In this document: positions 56,392-64,000 of the stretch, piece after piece
Numbering within the stretch: the stretch's first letter is position 1
Layout: each line of letters begins with the position of its first letter
Source of the DNA: Moniliella sp. 'wahieum'
Lineage: Eukaryota > Basidiomycota > Moniliellomycetes > Moniliellales > Moniliellaceae
Length of the DNA stretch: 64,000 nt
Direction of reading: 5' to 3'
Assembly (NCBI GenBank): GCA_003971905.1
Contig: RSEE01000001.1
Span: 1,364,001-1,428,000 of the forward strand
Translations under genes and position numbers: made by a program
Notes under the pieces: model-generated
The model's database searches: none
What the model saw: the letters and a program-made list of their open reading frames with translations, nothing else
Told to the model about the DNA's origin: nothing

Positions 56392-57839
56392 ATGTCCTCT
56401 CCGCGCCGGCTCACCCTCTGCCCACTGCCGACCCTCTGAGCCTCCGCATCCTCACCCTGCAGGGCTTGAGAGACGAAATCTACCTCCTTTCCGCTGCACT
56501 TACCGAAGACGAGTTTACCTGGATTGGCACCTCCTCCGACATCCAGCGCTGGGATAGTGCCCTGCACGCCGACCTCGACCCCACTGCTTCCGCGCCGGAC
56601 AGCAGTCCTACCGCCTTGTCCCACGCCCACTTCAGTGTTTCTCTTCTAGACCCCGCCGCCGCCCACGTTGTCCTTGTGGTTGTTGCCAACCCCCCTCCCG
56701 ATCCCAGCGCCGACGGCCCCATTCGTCTCGACCTCTCCATTTCGGCGCCTGACTTTGCCCCGCCCCACATAGCCCGTACCAACTGGATTGCTGGCTTGCG
56801 GCGCGAACTGTCGACGTACGTTGCGGCACAATCCGAGTCCTACGTTTCTGCCTCGACGATTCAAGATACCTTGGATCCTGGCTCATCCCTACGACCGATC
56901 TTTTCGCTTCGCCCGCCTTACCCGCCGACGATTCCGGTGGCCAGCTGTTTGACCTCTACACACCATCCTCCACGATTGGGTCAGCCTTCATTCGGTTCCC
57001 TTCCCTGTAGCCGACCCAAGCCAAGACGGAGGTGGAGACGCCGACCACTCGAGTTTGATTGAGGAAATGAAAGGCATTAACACCGATGGCACTGCGCGTG
57101 CACATGTACCGCCAAATCTTTTGGACCCACCATCTGCTCTCGAAGAGAAGCAACGCCAACTTGCTTCCTGGGCGGACGAGCTGGGGGTGGTTGGTGGTCA
57201 AGCTGGGCTATCCAGGGTTTCTCCTCCTGGAAGGTCCTACCGCTGGCTTTGCTCAGTCCTCCACCACCGACGCCACTTCCCCTCCGCCCAGTGTGACGGC
57301 TTCCTCAGCCGGAGCGGGCGCGTTGGAACTGAGTCGACGCATTCGCACCATGCAATGGGCCAAGTTGACCACCAAAACCCGGACCCGAATGGACCTGGTC
57401 CGCCATGGCCGACCTGACCCTGCACAACGTCCGCGCTCCCGATCTCGCCGCGGCGGAAAACGCAGCGCTGTTGGCCTGTCCTCTCGCACGCGCCTGTTCC
57501 CATCCTTTGAACCACCTCACCAACGGCGTGTTCACCTGTGCTCCTCCCTTTTGCCGTCGGAAGACCCGACCCAACAACCTCCTCCCACCTTCTTCCACCA
57601 GTAAGAAGAAGCGCCAGCGCAGCGCCAGTCCGCCTCCGGCTCCCGACGGCGCCCGCTCCGTCGCCGAGTACCTGGCGGCGTGGGACCAGTATACACACCA
57701 ACACGTCCACCACAAAGTTCGGACCAGCATGGTCAAAACGGAGAGTGTCAAGGACCTGGTCCTGCTCTTACGTCGGGCCGGTCTGAGCGACGAGGAAATC
57801 CTAGGCGGGTTGGGCTTACGTGGCGTCCGATCCACGTGA
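56392..57839 (+). CDS. RWDD2-like protein (RWD plus DUF1115)
   Basis: Homologue of animal RWDD2A/B by domain layout. The N-terminal RWD domain opens LRILTLQGLRDEIYLLSAAL (56435 on), with a typical LRDEIxLL start. The C-terminal DUF1115-type domain reads VHMYRQIFWTHHLLSK, WADELGVV, LVKLGYPGFLLLEGPTAG and LSRRIRTMQWAKL (57090-57360). A further tail contains TLHNVRAPDLAAAENAALLA, a Lys/Arg patch SKKKRQRSASPPPAP, and a helical end SVKDLVLLLRRAGLSDEEIL to the stop at 57839. The start at 56392 is the nearest upstream ATG and needs one frame slip. Slips also near 57160 and 57400. The molecular role of this family is unclear. Confidence 0.75.
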
Positions 57840-58533
57840 AGCTATAGTCCAGCTGGCGCGTCACTGTGACGTTCCTTTTCGTCTTGACTCAGTCCCTTGG
57901 TCTGGGTCTGGGTCAGAATTCCCTCCCCACCGCCCCTCCCCCTCCCGCTTTATTACTATGTCGATCATCGATACTATAGTCCTGGATGTGCCCTGTACGC
58001 CGCATGTGCTTATACTTATGTTGAGCTCGCATGGAGCGGGTAGTGACATGCGAGCACGCGGTCCTCCCCTCCGTGTTCGATTCTGCCTTTGGAGGCTGCT
58101 TGCGCAGTGGGCAGCAAAAGTTATATTCCCCTCCCCCTGCCCCCAAACCATTAATCTCTCTCTTCCAACACTCCCGTATCGTGCCCACCCATGCAGGTTG
58201 GCGTGTTACCTCGACCTCGCTCACCCCCCCCCCCTCTCTCCCTCCCTATCTCAAGATGTGACTTACCTACCAATCGAACCAACGTAGTCTCCAGTCCAGG
58301 GTTATCAGCGGGTGCGTCGTAGCAGGGGCTCACTTCTTCTTCCTCTCTTTTCGTCCTCTCGGCCCTTTTTAGGTGGGGTGCACCCACATGCCATGCACAC
58401 ACGATGTATGAGTTGCATGAGTGGTTTGCGACAGGTATAACCCACACAGCCTTGTTTTTGGCCTGTGTGTGTCCCGTCCGTCTCAACAAATCTCCTCCGT
58501 CTTTTATCCCCTCGTCTCTCTTATCAATTGCTT

Positions 58534-58589
58534 CATCAGTGCATCAGTGCATCAGTGCATCAGTGCATCAGTGCATCAGTGCATCAGTA
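58534..58589. repeat. CATCAGTG tandem array (7 copies)
   Basis: Six exact copies of the octamer CATCAGTG and a seventh ending in A, starting at 58534, 58542, 58550, 58558, 58566, 58574 and 58582. Confidence 0.9.
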
Positions 58590-58963
58590 CTCAGTCTTCA
58601 ACAAGTGTTGGGGGGTTGGGGGGGCGATTGCCTGCCCCCCAACCCCCCAGGCGCCCAGGCGCCACAACTCTTCACCGCCCAGGTGCATATTTCATGACCC
58701 AGCCACCCGCCATCGTCTCGGCTTCAAGCTTCAAGCTTCACTCTAGTACGATAAAAGCACAATCATACAGTTACGAGAGTCATAACGCGTAACGTGTAAC
58801 GCGTAATGTTCCCAGGGAGGTATAGGGTTGGCTGATATGGCCTCCCGCACTACTCCAGTCTACCCCACACTGTTGTTGGCGTGATGCATGAAGCTACTCA
58901 CAAACCACACGACTCGGAGATCCTTCCAACTTCGGGCGAAAGCGGGGAGAGGCGAGAAAAGAG

Positions 58964-59017
58964 GTTCATCGAGTTCATCGATGAACGATGTCGATGTGAA
59001 CGATGAACTCGATGAAC
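58964..59017. repeat. Perfect 17-bp inverted repeat built of GATGAAC units
   Basis: GTTCATCGAGTTCATCG (58964-58980) is exactly complementary to 59001-59017, with a 20-nt spacer. The arms and spacer are themselves made of GTTCATC/GATGAAC units. Confidence 0.85.
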
Positions 59018-59638
59018 GTTGAATGATGCTTAGCGCTTATGATGAACTCGACAAATAGTGTACCTGCCACCGCGATTCAACGTGCTTTCAACGTTGGTCG
59101 ATAATGCCAATGGATGTCTCCATCCCCTATAGGCGGGTCTCCGTCAAATACAGGCATCTCTATATTACGCTGCGATTCTGTCGCTGTTGGCGGGCACTGC
59201 ATGACTAGGAGGTAGTGACTCATGCAAGACATGGTAGGGGCTGCGGGCATCTAGAAGCAAGAGAAAACAAGTAAGCAATGCAACAATACTGTTCAACTAT
59301 CTCCGTCCCCTCGTCGCCCACACTACTATAACTCTATGACAGAAGACCGTGTATACCGGTCTGACAAGACTTTTATACATTCTCTCTTCGAATAATCCTG
59401 AAGTTATCCTTCACTCTCCTGCGCCACCACATCCGTTTCTCTCGCGACTCTCACTCCATGACAACCGAGTGGCGACATGATCATACGCACTCTTCCCACA
59501 GCGCGTCGTGCTTATGCCTCAACATTCAACTCAAACTGGTGGGCCCGGCCTCTGATGCGCTGCCAGAACAGCAGATGGCTTGCGAACTGAGCGGTTCAAG
59601 ATGATGAGCATGTCAGTGGTACGTTATGGCGCTCTTTC

Positions 59639-61835
59639 TTGTTTTCACAACCCTCTCTTGGGGGTGGGGTTTTTGTCGGTGTGTACAAACACAACGGAAT
59701 GAAGCTGACGTTCTCGGTCTTCTTCCGCTCCCAACTGCGTATTCTAAAATGTGCAGCGGTTCCCCACTTTGCTTTCCCAGTCAGTCTGCATGCAGCTCGG
59801 AGGGTCCGAGCAGATGTGGCATGGATGTCAGCTGTGCAAAACGTATGTCTACACCACAGCCCAAAACTCTCGTCATGCCCCGCATACGGCGAAGGCCGAA
59901 GAAGGGGAATGCGCTTCAGCCAGGCACGAAAATGTCTGGGTCTTCTCCTCTACCTGAACAGGCAAGGGATCGAGAAAGCACTCAGGTCGAGTTGGTACTC
60001 CTCTATCTACCAAGTGTGCATCCCGCCCACTTCCTTTCTACCCACTCCTTCCTCGTCTGAGCGAGGCAGCCCACTTCTACCCCCGGTACCCCAACCTACT
60101 CTGAACATACCCCCCTTTCTTCAAGGATGTGAATTGTCGCCTTCTTCTATTATTAGTGGTCCCAGCTCGAAAAAGCAACATCGGGATCGCCACATTCCTG
60201 CGTTCACACCCTCCTCCGTAATGGAGTCTGGGATTGCAGTCGAGCTACGGCCGCGACTTCCTTTCTTGCCCCGTCGCAGTTCAGGCAGTGGGCCTGAACC
60301 GGAGATGGTGGTGCAACAAGGATCCGTCGTTGTCAATGCCCATTTCTCACACATCCAACATACGTTCCAAACCCGTCTGGATCAATTGGCTACGGAGTAC
60401 GAAGCCGAGTGGGCTCATGCAATTGAGAAAGCGGACCATGACCAAACCCGCCTCTTCAACGTCCTTCAACAGGACGACAGCGTTTATGAAGGAGCGCCGT
60501 ACCTTTCTCCCATGTTTACTCTCGATGGCTCAGGAGTTACACCCATGGGCACTGCTCATCCTCATTGAAGGATACGCACTCCAAGCAAGTGGCAGAGACT
60601 CTTGTGGCAGATAACATTTACCTTATCTCTCCGATCGACTCCAACAGGGAAGTAGGAGCCGGGACAACGACTAATAAACCATGGGATCTCACTGGACCGA
60701 ACTTATCTAACCGGGCCCCTCATCGCAAACCCACTCGTTCGACTGACAAAATGGAACGAAACATCACGTATGAGTTCATCTCCTGGCTTCATTCCCATGG
60801 GAACTGGGCTCAAGTTTAAGGCACCGCAACGCTGGCCTACGTTTGAAAGCCTTCTCGCTGATGCTAGCAGTCACCCGAGCGGAAGGAGAACAACACTGCC
60901 CCAGATTGTTCAGAAGAAGATGATTGGTGCTCCGGGAATTCCAGTGGCGACGACGAACCGCTTTCTGTTGGCCAGGACGAAGACGACAACGAACTCTCTT
61001 TCTCCATGATGAACGATATTGACCCTTTATCGAATTTGAATGGGACGATGACGAAGGGGTGGGAAATATCGAGGCCAGACGGTGATCTCCTGCGGCCCAA
61101 AGGTATCAATGCCCCATCCCATCCCCCTATCACCTCAACGAGCCCAATGGCTCCGTCGATACGAATGAGGAAGTTCCCTTTCCAACGAGCCGCTCCGTCT
61201 CCTCAACATTACACCATCCCCACAAGGTCTCGCTCACCGAGCCCTCAAGCCCGACCTCCGACCTACTAAAACCGACAGTGGATGCGATTGATATTCCTTT
61301 GAACGCCAACGCTTCGCGTATAGGTTTCCGCAAGACAACGCACAGAGACCATCGCTACCACGAGCCAGTTCAGCCCAAGACGTCACTTCCTATTGGGGAG
61401 GAGCGCATGGTCCCCATGTTGGCGGTCAATGCTCACCTACAGTGGCCAGCGCAGGATCCGATGCAACAGGAGGACCCTTACTCTTTTTTGGGACCTCTTG
61501 CATGGCCCCACCACAATCAGATCAGTGACGTGCGTTCCGACGCGCTCAATGATCCCACCCAGTCATCGCGGATCCCTTGGGAGCGCGATCCCGAGTTAAG
61601 CCCCGACACCGTATTTACCGTGGGATCCTTGCCCGCTCACATGATCGGGCGTGGCCAAAGAGGAAGTACCCCTCCTCGTCCATTCGTACCATCTCGGCAT
61701 CGCAACTCCACCCAGCACTCCAACCCGCAAGTTCATCGAGGCTTTTGGAACCAATCCCTCCCCCGGCCCGTCCCTAACGAGTGGTTCGCACGCTTCGGCT
61801 CTCTTAGGTTGTGCGCAACTGTGTGTGGCTTATAA
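59639..61835 (+). CDS. Hypothetical acidic protein
   Basis: Not recognised. The start is uncertain (59639, or ATG 60221: MESGIAVELRPRLPFLPRRS). The first segment includes a helical, possibly coiled-coil stretch (TRLDQLATEYEAEWAHAIEK). Next comes a mid-region acidic run read in a shifted frame (CSEEDDWCSGNSSGDDEPLS, near 60920-60970; EWDDDEGVGN near 61040). The C-terminal segment, open from about 61120, reads LKPTVDAIDIPLNANASRIG and FRKTTHRDHRYHEPVQPKTS and ends at 61835. These look like real protein with low repetition. At least three frame slips. Nuclear function would be a guess. Confidence 0.45.
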
Positions 61836-62203
61836 AAAACCTACAACTATGTCTTTGCTATAAAGACAAACAGTTTTGTACTATAATCAAAACACTACTA
61901 ACAGACGAAAAATCTTGGACTTGCGCCTATATTCGCTTTGAAAGCGGAACTCCTGTGGACCAGTCAGGGCGATAAAGAGCAGGGGACTATACCAACCTTG
62001 TCATATGGCATGGATGGAAGGGGCCGGGCCTGCCGAGCCCGCCCAACTCGCACAGCGCTGGGCCAAACCAAGCACAACACTGCTGCCTGGTTCTGGTTGG
62101 GCCTTCACCAGCTTCACCATTAATAGGTCTGCCAAACAGCGGAACTGCGGGCGGAATCGTGCTCTCGTGATCTCATTACCATTTTTTGGCCCATCCACAA
62201 GCC

Positions 62204-63286
62204 ATGTCCAGGTAAGGCATCCTCCTCCCTTCCCATGCCACCCTCTTCTCCTGCCACGCCTCGCCCCTTTTCCTTTAGCCCCGGTGCAGCCAGTGCACCA
62301 CATCTCCATCTCCTTTGAGGAAGGGTTCCTCCCCGCGTGCCCGCGGTGGATCCCCTGCGCCCGTCACGCTTGCCTCGTTTGGCGCACCTGCCTTGGGTCC
62401 CGCTGCTCCTTCCTCTGGTGGCGCCCGCGGCGGCAGCCCAGCGCCTCAACCTAGCCCCACCGGTCAGGATGCTCTTCTTCCCGTCACAAGGAAATTACGT
62501 TTCACCGCACCTTGCGCTCGTTGCTGCTCGACCATCGGAAGTGGCGTGAGCAATGGGAGGAGATGCTGACCCTGGATGGGCTCAAAGCGTGTCGGCGTAT
62601 TCCCAAGCGGATGAAGAAGTGGAGCGTCTGGTGCCTTCGATGCGCACCTCCCATCAGTCGAATGACCCTTCCCTTGTTCGCGCAAGGAACACCACTTGGC
62701 AACCGCGCTTGGCGACCGGGAGACTGCACTGGACGCTCTTCTTGAAATACTTCTGACTTTGCACTCGTTTGTGGAGCGTATGCGGAAATCGACACCCGGG
62801 CACGTCAGCTGCTTCTCGATGCTTCTGCTCAACAGGGGTTTGAGTTTGCATTCCAGGAAGGCATGTGGGGTCTTGGACCATGGACGCTTTCGGTACGTAT
62901 CTTTTCCCTTGCCCCGCTCATGCAACTAACTCTATTCGTCTTTCGGGGGCCGCCAACTCGTTTTAGTTCGTGGCATGGCCTCACTCACTTGCCAATATTC
63001 CGTGAGCACCGCCGACCTACAAAGCACTTTGGACCAGCTTACTCCACGGAAACCTGGTACCTTGGCCGGACCCCCTACCCTAACCGGCTCTACCATTGTG
63101 TCTCTCAGCTCAGGGTCACTTTCAGACCTAGATGCCCCTCAATCCTCCACTGAGGGCGGAGAGAGGAATCGCAAACAACTGAACGAGGCTTGGGCCTTGC
63201 TGCCCTATTTGGTTAAAACGGGGCCGACGAGCGAAAAATTCTTCGAGAGGATTTGTGACGTCGAGGTGGGCCAATGGGATGGGTAG
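62204..63286 (+). CDS. Hypothetical helical protein, three exons
   Basis: Not recognised. Exon 1 is only ATGTCCAG (62204-62211) before a GTAAGG donor. The intron 62212-62278 ends TTTAG. Exon 2 codes a Ser/Pro/Ala-rich leader, then a helical region (LLLDHRKWREQWEEMLTLDG, AYSQADEEVERLV, TALGDRETALDALLEILLTL, ARQLLLDASAQQGFEFAFQE). Exon 3 starts at 62967 after the intron 62893-62966 (GTACGT...TTTAG) and reads FVAWPHSLANIP, STADLQSTLDQL, LNEAWALLPYLVKTGPTSEK, stop at 63284-63286. Well-defined splice sites support a real gene of about 300 residues. Frame slips near 62325, 62510, 62690, 62790 and 63000. Confidence 0.6.
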
Positions 63287-64000
63287 TACCGCAGGAGCGT
63301 ATACCCAAAATATACCATTTCTTTCTGCTTTACAGTGGTTTTGGTGGTGAATTGTTGCACCAATCTTGAGAGGGGCGGCCTGAGGCGCCACGGGTGCTCG
63401 TACGACTTGAAGCACAAATGAGCCTACTGGATGAGCCTCATCGGCGCGTAGCCTCCGACAAACTTAGTAGGATAAGGCAATGCGGTTTGGCATACGTTTC
63501 CAGGCATGCTGAATCGCTGGAGACAACAGGGGATGGAGAAGGTCGAGATGCATCAGCGGGGAGAGAATGTGTACAGCCTGCAAGCGGAACGCTTCTTTCA
63601 TCCAACTGTGAGCCGCTCCGACACCGACTTTTGAGGAGCATGATGCAGAGGGGTACCCTAGCATACATCGCTTTCGCAGTGTCTGTCTTTGTTTCTCGGG
63701 CCTGGATAGCCGGCCTAACGGTAGCAGCCTTGTAACACGTAACAAGCCAGTGGTATATATCAGTCAGTGCACGGAAGAATAATGGCCAACTCAGGACACA
63801 CTGCAACTGTGCCCCACACCAGAGCTCAGGCTAAGCGCTGATAGCATCAGCAAGGCATTGTTAAAGCGCCAGATGCGACTGTGATCAAAACGATCCATCG
63901 ATCGATGATCGATTATTTTGATCGGCAGCAATTTGCTCCGCAAGTTACACGTTCAGGCGTTGAGGCAAGCTATAGGAGGGTCTGGTGGGATCAGTTGATC
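63287..64000. other. Intergenic end of window
   Basis: No gene seen. A GATC-rich imperfect palindrome lies at 63883-63923. Confidence 0.45.
63883..63923. repeat. GATCAAAA...TTTTGATC palindrome
   Basis: GATCAAAA (63883-63890) is mirrored by TTTTGATC (63916-63923). Between them lie ATCGATCGAT and further GATC copies, making a 41-bp imperfect palindrome. Confidence 0.75.

Larger units (their letters stand above)
57840..59638. other. Intergenic region with several short repeats
   Basis: No gene seen in 1.8 kb. It holds a CATCAGTG tandem array (58534-58589), CAAGCTT repeats (58721-58740), AACGCGTAACGTGTAACGCG (58785-58804) and a 17-bp inverted repeat (58964-59017). Confidence 0.5.

Noticed and set aside
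58534..58589. CRISPR-like array
   Set aside because: Units are contiguous 8-mers without spacers, in a eukaryotic genome.

Overview
This window reads as nuclear DNA of a fungus, most probably a basidiomycete. Several genes carry short spliceosomal introns (about 46-127 nt), most often with a GTACGT 5' splice site. Recognisable proteins are fungal in kind: a YAP-like bZIP factor, Mex67, Arp4, a Whi5/Nrm1-type G1/S repressor, BLM/Sgs1-type RecQ, Trm11 and eL43. One tRNA-Arg(ACG) has a canonical intron. I see no prokaryotic, plasmid or phage feature and no complete transposon.

The most important thing for a reader to know is that nearly every recognisable exon is broken by single-base frame slips, most of them next to G, C or T runs or short GC-rich strings. 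Conserved motifs continue in a neighbouring frame after one base is restored (UNG, BCKDHA, RecQ, TRM11, ARP4, PRS and others). Because unrelated housekeeping genes are all hit, I read this as consensus error in the assembly, not pseudogenisation. CDS spans below are therefore gene extents, not clean open frames.

Layout: 0.4-0.8 kb RPL43 (-); 1.9-3.8 kb Ser/Pro-rich protein (+); 5.5-7.2 kb Whi5/Nrm1-like repressor (-), with a cluster of MCB (ACGCGT) boxes upstream; 8.1-10.5 kb low-complexity protein with three copies of a new SxDGA...RTSLD repeat (-); 11.7-12.5 kb unknown (-); 13.1-14.6 kb uracil-DNA glycosylase (+); 15.8-16.9 kb bZIP factor (-); 17-20 kb mostly non-coding with short repeats; 20.2-21.8 kb BCKDH E1-alpha (-); 22.3-26.6 kb RecQ helicase (-); 27.4-29.1 kb TRM11 (-); 29.8-31.6 kb Ser/Pro-rich coiled-coil protein (-).

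The second half holds: 33.9-35.6 kb ARP4 (+); 36.0-38.0 kb MEX67 (-) and 38.3-41.2 kb MFS transporter (+), divergent; 41.5-43.3 kb tandem PH-domain protein (+); 44.1-45.4 kb PRPP synthetase (-) and 45.7-47.5 kb ZIP9-type zinc transporter (+), divergent; 47.9-49.3 kb family-16 methyltransferase (+); 49.4-50.1 kb hotdog thioesterase (-); tRNA-Arg at 50.16 kb; 51.3-55.2 kb two low-complexity proteins (+); 56.4-57.8 kb RWDD2-like protein (+); 59.6-63.3 kb two unknown genes (+).

The genes do not form a pathway cluster. One theme does recur: MCB-type sites lie upstream of the Whi5/Nrm1-like gene (three copies), RecQ (two) and UNG (one), as expected for MBF-controlled G1/S transcription with feedback from the repressor. 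That is inference.
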